Origin: Betaproteobacteria bacterium | GTDB taxonomy: Bacteria; Pseudomonadota; Gammaproteobacteria; Burkholderiales; Burkholderiaceae | Direction: 5' to 3' | NCBI GenBank assembly: GCA_947453825.1 | Contig: CANGHN010000001.1 | Location: forward strand, 1 to 64,000 | DNA: 64,000 nt | In this document: positions 26,024 through 36,615 of the stretch, piece after piece | Layout of the letters: every line of letters starts with the position of its first letter | Position numbering within the stretch: position 1 is the stretch's first letter | The notes under the pieces: model-generated | The model's database searches: none | What the model was told of the DNA's origin: nothing | Seen by the model: only the letters and a program-made list of their open reading frames with translations | Position numbers and translations under genes: made by a program

Positions 26024-27181
26024 TTATTTTTCGAGCAAAATTCTGAGCATGCGGCGCAAGGGCTCAGCAGCACCCCACAGAAGTTGATCGCCTACTGTAA
26101 AAGCGCCGAGGTATTCTGGACCCATGGCCAATTTATGCAAACGGCCAATAGGCACAGTCAATGTGCCACTGACGGCTGCTGGAGATAAATCACGCTCTGT
26201 GGTCTCGCGATCATTTGGAACAACTTTGACCCACTGGTTATCGTTGGCCAAAATTGCTTCAATCTCTTTAAGGGGGATATCTTTCTTTAGCTTCACGGTT
26301 AAGCCTTGCGAATGGCAACGCATTGCGCCAACACGGACACACAAACCATCAATCGGAATGCTGCCAGGCGAGCGGAATGCTGGGCGACCTAAAATTTTAT
26401 TGAACTCAGCGCCACCCTTCCACTCTTCTTTAGTTTGCCCATGTTCAACAGGTACATCAATCCATGGAATCAAGCTGCCAGCCAGAGCGGTATTGCGGAA
26501 ATTTTGCTTAGGAAATTCTGATGATCGCAAAGTCTCAGTTACTTTCCGGTCAATATCTAATATCCATGAAGATGGATCAGCGAGCTCTTTGGCAACACTA
26601 TCACGCAAAGTACCCATCTGAATTAATAGCTCACGCATATTTTGTGCGCCAGCACCTGATGCAGCCTGATAAGTCATTGCACTGATCCACTCGACCATAT
26701 CGGCCTTTACCAACCCACCCATTGCCATCATCATTAAGCTAACGGTACAGTTGCTACCAATCCAATTCTTACCTCCTGCAGCCAATGCCTTATCAATCAC
26801 AGGCCTGTTGACTGGATCTAAAACCAATACTGCATCGTCTTTCATACGCAATGCGCTAGCAGCATCTATCCAATGACCATTCCATCCTGCTGCGCGCAGC
26901 TTTGGAAAAATCTCGTTGGTGTAGTCACCACCTTGGCAGGTCAAAATAATGTCGCAGCGTGATAGCGCTTTGATGTCATTAGCATCTTGCAATGTGCTTT
27001 CACTCTTGCTCACTTTTTGACCATTAACTAAGGGAACCTGACCGCCTGATTGGCTGGTACTAAAAAATACTGGCTCAATGAAATCAAAATCTTTCTCAGC
27101 CAGCATACGCTCCATCAGAACGCTACCAACCATGCCACGCCAGCCAACTAAACCTACCAATGGTGTTTTTGTATTTGCCAT
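26024..27181 (-). CDS. asd: Aspartate-semialdehyde dehydrogenase
   Basis: 385 residues. The NADP-binding N terminus is [17 protein letters not shown] and the catalytic Cys145 lies in [13 protein letters not shown]; a [10 protein letters not shown] segment completes the active site region. It reduces aspartyl phosphate to the semialdehyde for Lys, Met, Thr and diaminopimelate synthesis. It belongs to the long, gram-negative form of the enzyme. It starts 27 bases after leuB. Confidence 0.97.
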   Translation of the reverse strand: MANTKTPLVGLVGWRGMVGSVLMERMLAEKDFDFIEPVFFSTSQSGGQVPLVNGQKVSKSESTLQDANDIKALSRCDIILTCQGGDYTNEIFPKLRAAGWNGHWIDAASALRMKDDAVLVLDPVNRPVIDKALAAGGKNWIGSNCTVSLMMMAMGGLVKADMVEWISAMTYQAASGAGAQNMRELLIQMGTLRDSVAKELADPSSWILDIDRKVTETLRSSEFPKQNFRNTALAGSLIPWIDVPVEHGQTKEEWKGGAEFNKILGRPAFRSPGSIPIDGLCVRVGAMRCHSQGLTVKLKKDIPLKEIEAILANDNQWVKVVPNDRETTERDLSPAAVSGTLTVPIGRLHKLAMGPEYLGAFTVGDQLLWGAAEPLRRMLRILLEK

Positions 27182-27208
27182 AATGAACTAATTAATCAAT
27201 AGAATTTT

Positions 27209-28279
27209 TTATGAGAGTGCTGAGACAACAGCATCACCCATTTGGACAGTAGAGACTTTTTGGGTCCGTGCGGTGTAAATATCAGCAGTACGTAAGCCTT
27301 GCGCTAATACCTTTTGTACAGCTTTCTCGATGCGATCTGCTTCAGCTGGCATTCCTAAGGAGTAACGCAACATCATTGCAGCCGATAAAATCGTTGCTAA
27401 GGGATTAGCAATACCTTTACCCGCAATATCAGGGGCAGAACCATGACTTGGCTCGTATAGTCCTTTATTGTTCTTATCCAAAGAGGCGGAAGGCAACATA
27501 CCAATGGAGCCAGTCAACATAGCCGCTTCATCAGACAAAATATCGCCAAATAAGTTACCTGTTACTACGACATCAAATGCCTTAGGGGCTTTAACCAACT
27601 GCATTGCAGCGTTATCTACATACATATGGGACAACTCCACATCGGGATAATCTTTGGACACTCGAATCATGACCTCACGCCATAACTGAGAAGTTTCTAA
27701 AACATTTGCTTTATCTACGCTGCACACTTTCTTGCCGCGTTTGAGTGCAGCCTCAAATGCAACCTTACCAATGCGCTCGACCTCTGGTTCGCTATAGTGC
27801 ATAGTGTCAAAGCCTTCCCTAGCACCTTTAAATAACGGTAATTCTGAACTACGGATACCGCGCGGTTGTCCAAAATAGATATCGCCATTAAGTTCGCGCA
27901 CAATCAAAATATCTAGGCCACCAATAATTTCTGGCTTCAAGCTTGATGCAGCGGTTAGTTCCGCATAGCAAATAGCAGGTCTAAAGTTCGCAAACAATGC
28001 TAGGTGTTTACGCAAGCCTAAGATCGCTTGCTCTGGACGCAGCTCGCGAGCAAGCGTATCGTATTTCCAATCACCAACTGCACCAAATAAAATGGCATCC
28101 GCTTTTTTAGCCAACTCTAAAGTTGCTGGCGGCAAAGGATGGCCAGCAACATCGTAAGCAGCACCGCCAACGGGGGCCTCTTCTAGGTCAAACTTTGGGC
28201 CTAGCGCCTGAAGTACGCGAACGGCTTGAGCAACGATTTCCGGGCCGATCCCATCGCCCGGGAGAACTGCAATTTTCAT
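27209..28279 (-). CDS. leuB: 3-isopropylmalate dehydrogenase
   Basis: 356 residues. Motifs [15 protein letters not shown] at the start, the substrate-binding arginines in [30 protein letters not shown] and the metal-binding [14 protein letters not shown] are complete. It converts 3-isopropylmalate to 2-oxoisocaproate precursor in leucine synthesis using NAD. It follows leuD after 23 bases. Confidence 0.97.
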   Translation of the reverse strand: MKIAVLPGDGIGPEIVAQAVRVLQALGPKFDLEEAPVGGAAYDVAGHPLPPATLELAKKADAILFGAVGDWKYDTLARELRPEQAILGLRKHLALFANFRPAICYAELTAASSLKPEIIGGLDILIVRELNGDIYFGQPRGIRSSELPLFKGAREGFDTMHYSEPEVERIGKVAFEAALKRGKKVCSVDKANVLETSQLWREVMIRVSKDYPDVELSHMYVDNAAMQLVKAPKAFDVVVTGNLFGDILSDEAAMLTGSIGMLPSASLDKNNKGLYEPSHGSAPDIAGKGIANPLATILSAAMMLRYSLGMPAEADRIEKAVQKVLAQGLRTADIYTARTQKVSTVQMGDAVVSALS

Positions 28280-28302
28280 GAAAGGCCTTTAAATCAACAA
28301 AA

Positions 28303-28950
28303 TTACGGCAATTGTGTCGCAAGCCAAGGCATCTTAAGGATGCGCTCAGCTTCATAAGCCTTAATTTTATCTGCATGGCGCAGAGTTAAGCCAATATCGT
28401 CCAGGCCATTGAGGAGGCAATACTTCCTAAATGGGGCTACATCGAAGCTATAAGCACTGCCATCAGGAGCAATGACCTGCTGAGCGGCTAGGTCAATGGT
28501 CAATTGATAGCCGTTGAACGCCAGAGTTTCATTAAAAAGGTGGTCTACCTGAATTTCAGTCAAAACGATCGGTAAAACACCATTTTTGAAGCAATTGTTG
28601 TAAAAAATGTCAGCAAAACTAGGGGCAATGACTGCCCTAAAACCAAATTGATCCAATGCCCAAGGTGCATGCTCACGTGAGCTTCCGCAACCAAAGTTTT
28701 TACGGGCCAATAAGATGCCAGCACCTTGATAGCGAGCTTGATTCAATACGAAATCCGGGTTGAGGGGTCGTTTGCTGCAATCCTGTCCTGGCTCACCATG
28801 ATCCAAATAACGCCATGCATCAAACAGATTCTGGCCAAAGCCTGTTTTCTTGATCGACTTTAGAAATTGTTTTGGAATAATGGCATCGGTATCCACGTTC
28901 TCACGATTAAGTGGAGCAACCAAACCTTTGTATACCGTAAATTTATCCAT
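28303..28950 (-). CDS. leuD: 3-isopropylmalate dehydratase small subunit
   Basis: 215 residues. The aconitase swivel domain is recognised by [15 protein letters not shown] and [15 protein letters not shown]. It combines with LeuC to isomerise 2-isopropylmalate. The length agrees with the betaproteobacterial protein, which has a longer C-terminal extension. It follows the entericidin-like gene after 22 bases. Confidence 0.97.
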   Translation of the reverse strand: MDKFTVYKGLVAPLNRENVDTDAIIPKQFLKSIKKTGFGQNLFDAWRYLDHGEPGQDCSKRPLNPDFVLNQARYQGAGILLARKNFGCGSSREHAPWALDQFGFRAVIAPSFADIFYNNCFKNGVLPIVLTEIQVDHLFNETLAFNGYQLTIDLAAQQVIAPDGSAYSFDVAPFRKYCLLNGLDDIGLTLRHADKIKAYEAERILKMPWLATQLP

Positions 28951-28972
28951 GATTCTCTCTAGCTCTAATGAA

Positions 28973-29179
28973 TTACTTAACAGGGGTAATCACAACATCT
29001 TTACCCTGAGTTTGTGATTGATTATTTTGTTGGCTTGAACTTGATCCACCCATGGCATTACCCATAGTTTGCAAATCTTTACCAACACCTTCCATTGTGC
29101 TGTTGCATCCAGAAATCACTAAGCCAACAAAACCAAGCAAGGCTATTCTATAAATGATGGAAAAAGCAGGAAATTTCAT
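28973..29179 (-). CDS. Entericidin-like small lipoprotein between leuC and leuD
   Basis: 68 residues from the ATG at 29179. It has a lipoprotein signal with the lipobox ISGC (about residue 24), then [18 protein letters not shown], resembling the entericidin A/B pattern, and a Ser/Gln/Asn-rich tail. Such small lipoproteins are membrane-anchored with poorly known function; E. coli EcnA/EcnB form a toxin-antidote-like pair. A longer start at 29218 would overlap leuC and is not needed. It sits inside the leuCDB operon with 13 and 22 bases to its neighbours, so it is co-expressed with leucine synthesis. Confidence 0.8.
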   Translation of the reverse strand: MKFPAFSIIYRIALLGFVGLVISGCNSTMEGVGKDLQTMGNAMGGSSSSQQNNQSQTQGKDVVITPVK

Positions 29180-29192
29180 CGCAGTCTTGCCC

Positions 29193-30602
29193 TTATGAAA
29201 TCTTACGGATATCAACAAAATGGCCTTCGATAGCTGCGGCGGCGGCCATTGCAGGACTCACTAAGTGAGTCCTGCCACCATTACCTTGGCGACCCTCAAA
29301 ATTTCGGTTAGACGTAGAGGCGCAACGCTCCCCCGGCTCCAGGCGATCGGCATTCATGGCTAAACACATAGAACAACCTGGTTCACGCCATTCAAAACCA
29401 GCGGCCTTAAAAATGCGATCTAGACCTTCACGCTCGGCTTGCGCCTTCACCAAACCAGAGCCTGGCACAACCATTGCCAGCTTCACATTGGATGCTACTT
29501 TCTTGCCAATACGATCAACAATCTTTGCGGCTGCACGAATATCTTCAATGCGACTATTCGTACAAGAGCCGATAAATACCTTATCAACAGCAATGCTGCT
29601 CAGCGGCGCATTAGGAACTAAGTTCATATATTCCAATGCACGTTCCATTGCGGAGCGTTTATTAGGATCGCGTTCTTTCTCTGGATCAGGCACTCGTTCA
29701 CTAATTGCCAAAACCATTTCTGGAGAAGTGCCCCAAGTGACTTGTGGAGCAATTTCTTCGGCGCGTAATTCCACTACTGCATCAAACTTCGCATCTGGAT
29801 CAGAATGTAAAGTTCTCCAATATTGCATTGCTTGCAACATTGCTGGGCCCTTAGGGGCATACGGGCGCCCCTGTAAATATTCAATAGTTGTCTCGTCAAC
29901 AGCAACTAAACCAGAGCGAGCACCTGCCTCGATTGCCATATTGCAGAGAGTCATTCGACCCTCCATAGAAAGATTGCGAATAGCTTCACCAGCGAACTCA
30001 ATGGTGTAACCAGTACCACCCGCAGTACCAATCTTGCCAATCACCGCCAGAACAATATCCTTTGCAGTAGATCCCGGTTGTAAACGGCCATCTACCCGCA
30101 CCAACATATTTTTGCTCTTCTTCATCAGCAAAGTTTGCGTACCCAAGGTGTGCTCTACCTCAGATGTGCCAATACCAAAGGCTAATGCACCAAATGCACC
30201 ATGCGTACTGGTATGAGAGTCACCACAAACCACCGTCATACCGGGCAGAGTTGCCCCCTGTTCTGGTCCAATGACATGCACAATTCCCTGACGAACGTCA
30301 TTCATCTTGTATTGAGTGATGCCATAGACATCGCAGTTTTGATCCAAGGTATCGACTTGCAACTTAGAGATTGGATCGGTAATTCCTTCAGAGCGATCTG
30401 TCGTTGGAACGTTATGGTCTGATACAGCTAAGTTAGCGGAGATGCGCCAAATTGGGCGGCCAGCCAAATGCAAACCTTCAAATGCTTGGGGGCTGGTTAC
30501 CTCATGCAGCAAATGACGGTCAATATAGATCGTGGCAGTGCCATCCTCTTCGGAGTACACAACGTGGTCATCCCACAATTTGTCATAGAGCGTACGAGAC
30601 AT
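29193..30602 (-). CDS. leuC: 3-isopropylmalate dehydratase large subunit
   Basis: 469 residues. The three Fe-S cluster cysteines are in GSCTNSR and [11 protein letters not shown], with [22 protein letters not shown] as the substrate-binding region. It forms an aconitase-type heterodimer with LeuD. It begins only 17 bases after gltA, with no terminator between, so at least part of its mRNA may come from the sdh-gltA transcript. Confidence 0.97.
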   Translation of the reverse strand: MSRTLYDKLWDDHVVYSEEDGTATIYIDRHLLHEVTSPQAFEGLHLAGRPIWRISANLAVSDHNVPTTDRSEGITDPISKLQVDTLDQNCDVYGITQYKMNDVRQGIVHVIGPEQGATLPGMTVVCGDSHTSTHGAFGALAFGIGTSEVEHTLGTQTLLMKKSKNMLVRVDGRLQPGSTAKDIVLAVIGKIGTAGGTGYTIEFAGEAIRNLSMEGRMTLCNMAIEAGARSGLVAVDETTIEYLQGRPYAPKGPAMLQAMQYWRTLHSDPDAKFDAVVELRAEEIAPQVTWGTSPEMVLAISERVPDPEKERDPNKRSAMERALEYMNLVPNAPLSSIAVDKVFIGSCTNSRIEDIRAAAKIVDRIGKKVASNVKLAMVVPGSGLVKAQAEREGLDRIFKAAGFEWREPGCSMCLAMNADRLEPGERCASTSNRNFEGRQGNGGRTHLVSPAMAAAAAIEGHFVDIRKIS

Positions 30603-30619
30603 GAGAAACCTTCAATCGT

Positions 30620-31933
30620 TTATTTGCGAGCGGAAATATCGGGAACCTTACGAGAAGTTTCGCCAACGTATAACTGACGGGGACGTCCAATCTTATATTC
30701 AGGATCAGTAATCATTTCTTCCCACTGAGCAATCCAACCCACTGTTCTTGCTAGAGCAAAGATACAGGTGAACATATCTGTCGGAATACCAAGTGCACGC
30801 TGAACAATGCCTGAGTAGAAGTCTACGTTTGGATAGAGCTTACGGCTCACAAAATAGTCATCTTCTAGTGCAATCTTTTCAAGGGTCATGGCCAATTTAA
30901 ATAAAGGATCATCTTGTAGACCCAACTCATTTAAGACTTCATAGCAAGTCTCACGCATCAATTTAGCGCGTGGATCAAAGTTTTTGTAGACACGGTGGCC
31001 AAAGCCCATCAAGCGCACACTAGAGTTCTTGTCTTTGACTTGAGCGATGAATTCATGAATCTTCTCAACGCCACCATTCGCTTGAATCTGATTGAGCATA
31101 TCTAAGCAAGCTTCATTAGCGCCACCGTGAGCTGGACCCCAGAGACAAGCGATACCTGCAGAAATAGCAGCAAATGGATTGGTGCCTGAAGAGCCACACA
31201 AACGTACTGTTGAAGTGGAGGCATTTTGCTCATGGTCTGCATGCAAAATGAAAATACGATCGAGAGCGCGCACCAAAACTGGGTTCACCTTGTACTCTTC
31301 GCATGGATTGGCAAACATCATGCGCATAAAGTTCGCGGTATACGACAAGGAATTATTTGGGTAGACGAAGGGTTGTCCTACGGAATACTTATAGGACATC
31401 GCTACCAATGTAGGCATTTTGGCAATCAAACGAATTTGCGCTACCTCACGAGCATAAGGATCGCTGTAATCAATTTTGTCATGATAGAAAGCTGCCATTG
31501 CGCCAATCAAACCAGTCAAGACTGACATTGGATGAGCATCGCGACGGAAACCACGCAAGAAGAATTGCATTTGCTCATGAACCATGGTGTGGTGCATGAC
31601 CATATTTTCAAAATCTTTTTTCTCTTTAGCGTTTGGCAACTCACCATTAATTAAAAGAGAGCACACTTCTAAGAAATCACAGTTATGCGCTAAGTCTTCA
31701 ATTGGATAACCGCGATAGAGCAATTCACCTTTATCGCCATCGATATAGGTAATTTTGCTATTACATGACGCAGTAGAAAGAAAACCAGAGTCATAAGTGA
31801 ATTTACCAGTCTGACCATAGAGTTTACGAATGTCGATGACATCAGGACCCACTGTTCCTTTGTAAATTGGCAGATCAATATCTGGCGTGCCATCTGAAAA
31901 CGAGAGCTTTGCTTTGATGTCCGATTCAATCAT
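30620..31933 (-). CDS. gltA: Citrate synthase
   Basis: 437 residues, type II hexameric citrate synthase. Catalytic elements are [17 protein letters not shown] (His), [15 protein letters not shown] (His) and an Asp in the C-terminal part. It makes citrate from oxaloacetate and acetyl-CoA. A good Shine-Dalgarno (AAGGATGAG) precedes the ATG. It follows sdhE after 82 bases, which may hold its own promoter. Confidence 0.97.
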   Translation of the reverse strand: MIESDIKAKLSFSDGTPDIDLPIYKGTVGPDVIDIRKLYGQTGKFTYDSGFLSTASCNSKITYIDGDKGELLYRGYPIEDLAHNCDFLEVCSLLINGELPNAKEKKDFENMVMHHTMVHEQMQFFLRGFRRDAHPMSVLTGLIGAMAAFYHDKIDYSDPYAREVAQIRLIAKMPTLVAMSYKYSVGQPFVYPNNSLSYTANFMRMMFANPCEEYKVNPVLVRALDRIFILHADHEQNASTSTVRLCGSSGTNPFAAISAGIACLWGPAHGGANEACLDMLNQIQANGGVEKIHEFIAQVKDKNSSVRLMGFGHRVYKNFDPRAKLMRETCYEVLNELGLQDDPLFKLAMTLEKIALEDDYFVSRKLYPNVDFYSGIVQRALGIPTDMFTCIFALARTVGWIAQWEEMITDPEYKIGRPRQLYVGETSRKVPDISARK

Positions 31934-32015
31934 TTCTCATCCTTAGTCATTCAAAATTATGATTAATACACTATTCGTTCATACACTTTCACTGCTACTG
32001 CACCAAAAGGCTAAA

Positions 32016-32285
32016 TTATTTCTCTCTCAGCTTTTGTAACACCGCCTTAAAGGAGTTAGACTGTGCCTCCCGATCCAACGCTGCCACAGAATCTTTTCGG
32101 CCAATCAGCAAATCCATTAGATCGTTATCCTCTAAGGCCAACAACTGAGTTAACACTTTTCCATCATCTACACTTAACTGAGCGCCGTAACGCTCAAAAA
32201 AACGTTGCAAAATTAAATCGTTCTCAAGCAGCCCTCTACGAGCATCACTCTTTAAGCGATATAACTCTGCGTTTCCGAGGGTCAT
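32016..32285 (-). CDS. sdhE: Succinate dehydrogenase flavinylation factor SdhE
   Basis: 89 residues, the normal size. The hallmark RGxxE motif is Arg17-Glu21 in DARRGLLENDLIL. SdhE helps attach FAD covalently to SdhA. Its ATG overlaps the sdhB stop by 4 bases, so translation is coupled, which suits its role in the same complex. Confidence 0.93.
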   Translation of the reverse strand: MTLGNAELYRLKSDARRGLLENDLILQRFFERYGAQLSVDDGKVLTQLLALEDNDLMDLLIGRKDSVAALDREAQSNSFKAVLQKLREK

Positions 32286-32989
32286 ACCGCCCTACGAACC
32301 ATCAACTCCTTGATCTTGCCAATTGCCTTCGTTGGGTTCAAGTGCTTAGGACAAACGTCGACGCAATTCATAATGGTATGGCAACGGAATAAACGGTATG
32401 GATCTTCTAAGTTATCTAGGCGCTGAGAGGTTTCTTCATCACGACTATCAGCGATAAAGCGATAGGCCTGCAATAAACCTGCTGGACCAACAAACTTATC
32501 GGGATTCCACCAGAATGATGGGCAAGCAGTTGAGCAAGATGCGCACAGGATACACTCATACAAGCCATTCAATTCTTCGCGCTCTTCAGGACTCTGCAGA
32601 CGCTCTTTTTCAGGAGGTGGATTGTCATTGACCAAGTAAGGCTTGATTGATAAATATTGCTTGAAGAACAAAGTCATATCAACAATTAAGTCACGTACAA
32701 CTGGTAAGCCAGGCAATGGACGCAAGGTAATGACCTTAGGTAAGGTCAACATATTCGTCAAGCAGGCCAAACCGTTTTTGCCATTAATGTTCATTGCATC
32801 TGAACCGCAAACACCCTCGCGGCATGAGCGACGGTAAGAAATCGTTTCGTCTTGCTTCTTCAAAGAGATCAAAGCATCTAACAACATGCGCTCACCAGTC
32901 AGCTCTAACTCATATCGCTGCATGCGTGGAGCAGCATCGACATCTGGATCGTAGCGGTAAATTTCAAATATACGGATATCACTCATCAT
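32282..32989 (-). CDS. sdhB: Succinate dehydrogenase iron-sulfur subunit
   Basis: 235 residues. The 2Fe-2S ligands lie in SCREGVCGSDAMNI and the following C of NGLACLT, and the 4Fe-4S and 3Fe-4S ligands in CILCASCSTACPSFWWN and CHTIMNCVDVCPKHLNP. It transfers electrons from FAD of SdhA to ubiquinone. Two adjacent ATG codons (32989 and 32986) are possible starts. Confidence 0.97.
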   Translation of the reverse strand: MMSDIRIFEIYRYDPDVDAAPRMQRYELELTGERMLLDALISLKKQDETISYRRSCREGVCGSDAMNINGKNGLACLTNMLTLPKVITLRPLPGLPVVRDLIVDMTLFFKQYLSIKPYLVNDNPPPEKERLQSPEEREELNGLYECILCASCSTACPSFWWNPDKFVGPAGLLQAYRFIADSRDEETSQRLDNLEDPYRLFRCHTIMNCVDVCPKHLNPTKAIGKIKELMVRRAV

Positions 32990-33002
32990 CTATCTCTTTT
33001 AC

Positions 33003-34781
33003 TTAGAAAGTACGTTCTTTAGGTGGTACTGAATCAACGGTCAATGGCTTCAATTGAACTGGTTTGTAGTCCAAGCGATTGTTCTCGCTGTACCAAAGAG
33101 TGTGCTTCATCCAATTGGCATCATCACGCTCTGGATGGTCATCATGAGAATGGGCGCCACGACTTTCCTTACGAGCTGCTGCAGAAATCATCGTGGCATT
33201 TGCAGTCTCAACTAAATTGGCAACTTCCAAAGCCTCAATACGAGCGGTATTAAAAATCTCCGACTTGTCTTTGACCCATAAGTGCTTTGCACGCTCAGTC
33301 AATTTAGCCATTTGACGCACACCTTCGTCCATCAACTCTTGATTGCGGAACACACCTGCATATTTCTGCATGGTTTTACGAATGTCATTTGCCACATCTT
33401 GCGCATACTCACCTGAAGTCGAGTTATCCAACTGCGCAATACGGTCTAAGGTTTGTTGCCCAGCATTCGCAGGCAGTTTCTTGAACTCACGATTCTTGAG
33501 ATTCATGCCAACAATGTGGTTACCAGCTGCACGGCCGAATACCAAGAGATCGAGTAATGAGTTTGTACCCAGACGGTTTGCACCATGTACTGAAACACAT
33601 GAGCACTCTCCAATGGCATACAAGCCATTGACTACTTCATTGTGCTTACCATTTGCAGGAACAACTACTTGACCATGGATATTAGTAGGAATACCGCCCA
33701 TTTGATAATGAATAGTTGGCACTACTGGAATAGGCTCTTTAGTGACATCCACGTTTGCAAAGTTGATGCCGATCTCATATACAGAAGGCAAGCGCTTCAT
33801 AATTGTTTCAGCGCCAATATGGGTGAGATCAAGCACCACGTAGTCACCATTAGGACCGCAGCCGCGCCCTTCTTTAATTTCTTGATCCATGCAACGTGAA
33901 ATGAAATCTCTTGGTGCAAGATCTTTATAGGTTGGTGCGTAGCGTTCCATGAAACGCTCACCATCTTTATTACGCAAAATAGCACCTTCACCACGACAAC
34001 CCTCAGTCAATAACACACCTGCACCAGCTACGCCGGTTGGGTGAAATTGCCAGAACTCCATGTCTTCGAGTGGAATGCCGGCTCGTGCTGCCAGACCCAT
34101 ACCATCACCAGTATTAATAAAGGCGTTGGTAGATGCATCCCAAATGCGACCAGCACCACCGGTTGCCATCAATACAACCTTAGCCTCAAGGATGTATACC
34201 TGACCCGTTTCCATTTCAAGGGCAGTCACACCCACGACATCACCCTCATCATCACGAATTAAATCCAGAGCCAACCACTCCACAAAGAAGTTAGTTTTAG
34301 CGCGGACGTTACGTTGATACAGAGTGTGCAACATGGCGTGACCCGTGCGGTCAGCTGCAGCACAAGCGCGTTGCACTGGCTTCTCACCATAATTCGCAGT
34401 ATGACCACCAAAGGGACGCTGATAAATTGTGCCGTCTGGATTGCGGTCAAACGGCATACCAAAATGCTCAAGCTCATATACTGCTTTTGGAGCCTCGCGA
34501 CACATAAATTCAATCACATCTTGGTCGCCCAACCAATCAGAGCCTTTAATGGTGTCGTAAAAGTGATAGTGCCAATTGTCTTCGCTCATATTTCCCAATG
34601 AAGCACCAATACCACCTTGTGCAGCAACAGTGTGGGAACGTGTTGGGAATACTTTTGTTAATACAGCAACATTGAGGCCAGCTTCTGCCAACTGCAAAGA
34701 TGCGCGCATACCGGAGCCACCTGCACCAACAATAACCGCATCAAAACGGCGGCGTGGCAATGATTTTTGAATCGCAGTCAT
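33003..34781 (-). CDS. sdhA: Succinate dehydrogenase flavoprotein subunit
   Basis: 592 residues from the ATG at 34781, four bases after the sdhD stop; the frame is open 48 bases further upstream, but that overlaps sdhD. FAD-binding GAGGSGMRASLQLAE, the flavin-attaching His in TRSHTVAAQGG, and HPTGVAGAG are present, with a C-terminal fumarate-reductase-type domain. It oxidises succinate to fumarate. Confidence 0.97.
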   Translation of the reverse strand: MTAIQKSLPRRRFDAVIVGAGGSGMRASLQLAEAGLNVAVLTKVFPTRSHTVAAQGGIGASLGNMSEDNWHYHFYDTIKGSDWLGDQDVIEFMCREAPKAVYELEHFGMPFDRNPDGTIYQRPFGGHTANYGEKPVQRACAAADRTGHAMLHTLYQRNVRAKTNFFVEWLALDLIRDDEGDVVGVTALEMETGQVYILEAKVVLMATGGAGRIWDASTNAFINTGDGMGLAARAGIPLEDMEFWQFHPTGVAGAGVLLTEGCRGEGAILRNKDGERFMERYAPTYKDLAPRDFISRCMDQEIKEGRGCGPNGDYVVLDLTHIGAETIMKRLPSVYEIGINFANVDVTKEPIPVVPTIHYQMGGIPTNIHGQVVVPANGKHNEVVNGLYAIGECSCVSVHGANRLGTNSLLDLLVFGRAAGNHIVGMNLKNREFKKLPANAGQQTLDRIAQLDNSTSGEYAQDVANDIRKTMQKYAGVFRNQELMDEGVRQMAKLTERAKHLWVKDKSEIFNTARIEALEVANLVETANATMISAAARKESRGAHSHDDHPERDDANWMKHTLWYSENNRLDYKPVQLKPLTVDSVPPKERTF

Positions 34782-34785
34782 CGAA

Positions 34786-35151
34786 TTACACTTTCCACAA
34801 AATTTGTACGGCATAGGCCGCACATGCAAGGAGATACAAAACAGTTAACACTTGCAGCGTCAAACGAATACTGACAGGCTTGATGTAATCCATCCAAATA
34901 TCGCGTACACCAATCCATGCGTGATAGAACACACTCAACAGCGCCAATAAAGTTAAGAGTTTCATGAACTGGTTACTAAATAAACCAGCCCACCCTTCAT
35001 AAGTTGCGCTTCCTGTAATGCAGTAGTCTGCAAGCAAGACAATCGTAAATACCACCATCACAATCGCTGTTACGCGTTGGATGATCCACTCTTTAAGGCC
35101 GTAATGTGCACCTACTACTAGGCGCTTTGGTCCAATTTGATAAATGGGCAT
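34786..35151 (-). CDS. sdhD: Succinate dehydrogenase membrane anchor subunit D
   Basis: 121 residues with three transmembrane helices. The likely haem-binding His lies in VFYHAWIGVRDIWMDY, the usual SdhD motif. It anchors the enzyme and helps form the quinone site. It follows sdhC after 24 bases. Confidence 0.93.
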   Translation of the reverse strand: MPIYQIGPKRLVVGAHYGLKEWIIQRVTAIVMVVFTIVLLADYCITGSATYEGWAGLFSNQFMKLLTLLALLSVFYHAWIGVRDIWMDYIKPVSIRLTLQVLTVLYLLACAAYAVQILWKV

Positions 35152-35175
35152 GAAATTTCCTTTAGAGATATGCGC

Positions 35176-35595
35176 TTAGTACAAGCCAAATAATTTGAGG
35201 CCTACTATTGCAGTCAGAGCGATACCAACAATCAACACAATGATGGCGGAACGATTAGATTCAGACTTCTCAACGCCGATCTCTAAATCAAGCAAAAGGT
35301 AACGAATACCAGCACAGAAGTGGTGCAAAAAAGACCAAATCAAACCAAGGCAAATCAGTTTTATGAGGACGCTACTTGTGATCGCCTGGAATTTTAGATA
35401 ACTGAGTTCGGAGGCAAGGCTCTGATCAAAAAGATACAAGATAAATGGTAATAAAAGGAATAATGCTGCCCCGCTAATGCGATGGAGAATGGATACTTTG
35501 CCAGCCCAAGGAAGGCGATATTTGATTAACTGCGCAAGACCGATATTGCGGTAAACCTGTCTTTGTTTTTTTACATCTTGCTGAACTTCAACCAT
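35176..35595 (-). CDS. sdhC: Succinate dehydrogenase cytochrome b556 subunit
   Basis: About 139 residues from the ATG at 35595, which gives a usual N terminus; an in-frame TTG at 35607 is less likely. Three transmembrane helices are visible; SILHRISGAALFLLLP (quinone-site His-Arg-x-Ser-Gly) and LHHFCAGIRYLLLD (haem His) are typical. It heads the sdhCDAB-sdhE-gltA run. Confidence 0.94.
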   Translation of the reverse strand: MVEVQQDVKKQRQVYRNIGLAQLIKYRLPWAGKVSILHRISGAALFLLLPFILYLFDQSLASELSYLKFQAITSSVLIKLICLGLIWSFLHHFCAGIRYLLLDLEIGVEKSESNRSAIIVLIVGIALTAIVGLKLFGLY

Positions 35596-35727
35596 GGGTA
35601 ATCTCAATATTGATGTGGAGGTTTAATGTAGTTTTGTTGTGTCGCAACATATTCTATTGGAAACCTTAGCTGTGGTGGGGATTTTATAGGGTTTTTAGGG
35701 CTTAAATAGGGGTTTTAACTAATAAGT

Positions 35728-36465
35728 TCAATTCAATTTGTTTTCGTAATGTTGCTTAGATGTGTCATATCGAGCATGTCGAATTTCAACCGGTTTATTG
35801 CCGTAGGTGTATGCAACCCTTTCTACAGAAAGCAAGGGCGCACCTTCAGAAAGCTCTAGGTGCTTTGCTAGTTTTTCATCTGCGGCAAGGGCTTTGATTT
35901 TCTCCTCAGCACGTACCATGTGGGTGGCATATTGACTCTCATAAAAAGCGTACATGGGCCCTTGCCATGCATTGAGGGCCTCCAGATCTAGACCCTTAAA
36001 GCGGGCACCTGGTAACCAAATCTCTTCAAAAACAATGGGTTTGCCCGCAAAGCTCTGAACTCTATCAACATGAATGATTGAGTCACCTGCTTTTAATTTA
36101 AGCAAATTGGCAATGGCAGAGCTTGCCTTGATCTGGTCGCAGGCCAAGAATTGACTTGTTAAATGAAACTTCTCGCCAGAATCAGGAGCTAGGCGTAAAA
36201 AGCGGTACTGCCAGTCATCCTCTTGATGGGTAGCAACAAAGGTGCCCTTACCCTGACGGCGGACCAGTAAATTTTGGGCTGCTAACTCGTCAATCGCCTT
36301 GCGGACCGTACCTTGACTCACCGCGTAACGGGCTGCCAGCTCCATTTCACTGGGAATGGCCATGCCTGGAAGCCACTCTGAGGCCTGCAGGCTCGCCAAA
36401 ATCATCGCCTTAATCTGTTCATACAGGGGGCTAAACGAAGCGATCGGCAAATTTACTTCTGACAA
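35728..36465 (-). CDS. GntR-family regulator (HutC/UTRA type) divergent to mdh
   Basis: 245 residues. N-terminal winged HTH: PLYEQIKAMI, PSEMELAARYAVSQGTVRKAIDELAAQNLLVRRQGKGTFV, followed by a UTRA ligand-binding domain ending in NKPVEIRHARYDTSKQHYE. The TTG at 36465 is favoured as start, since GGAG stands 5 bases upstream and no earlier ATG is in frame. It is located between sdhC and mdh, so regulation of TCA genes in answer to a small metabolite is likely. The 14-bp palindrome at 36513-36526 is its probable operator. Ligand unknown. Confidence 0.88.
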   Translation of the reverse strand: MSEVNLPIASFSPLYEQIKAMILASLQASEWLPGMAIPSEMELAARYAVSQGTVRKAIDELAAQNLLVRRQGKGTFVATHQEDDWQYRFLRLAPDSGEKFHLTSQFLACDQIKASSAIANLLKLKAGDSIIHVDRVQSFAGKPIVFEEIWLPGARFKGLDLEALNAWQGPMYAFYESQYATHMVRAEEKIKALAADEKLAKHLELSEGAPLLSVERVAYTYGNKPVEIRHARYDTSKQHYENKLN

Positions 36466-36512
36466 AGAAACTCCATGGCAGTATCAATTAGATAAAATTT
36501 AGGGTAATTCTA

Positions 36513-36526
36513 GTCTTATATAAGAC
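36513..36526. promoter_or_regulatory. Perfect 14-bp palindrome, candidate GntR operator
   Basis: GTCTTATATAAGAC is a perfect inverted repeat in the 150-base region between the divergent gntR and mdh genes. It ends 5 bases before the mdh -35 box and lies 48 bases before the gntR start, a place from which both promoters could be controlled. HutC/UTRA-type GntR regulators bind short dyads of this kind. I saw no second exact copy upstream of sdhC. Confidence 0.55.
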
Positions 36527-36530
36527 GTCA

Positions 36531-36560
36531 TTGACAGTGTAAAGCGAAAGTTCATACACT
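36531..36560 (+). promoter_or_regulatory. Likely promoter of mdh
   Basis: Perfect -35 box TTGACA (36531-36536) and -10 TACACT (36555-36560), 18 bases apart. Transcription would begin near 36567, leaving a 5' leader of about 50 bases before the mdh start. Confidence 0.55.
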
Positions 36561-36615
36561 TGAATGGATAATAGAAAAGTTTTGATTCCTTAACCTTCCC
36601 CTGGAGTTCTTAGTA

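Noticed and set aside
29356-30009. Long plus-strand frame of 217 codons opposite leuC
   Set aside because: It is antisense to a clearly conserved gene, has low-complexity composition and no recognisable domain.
35636-35648. GTTG-TGTCG-CAAC dyad upstream of sdhC
   Set aside because: Four-base arms are common by chance and do not resemble the palindrome near gntR.
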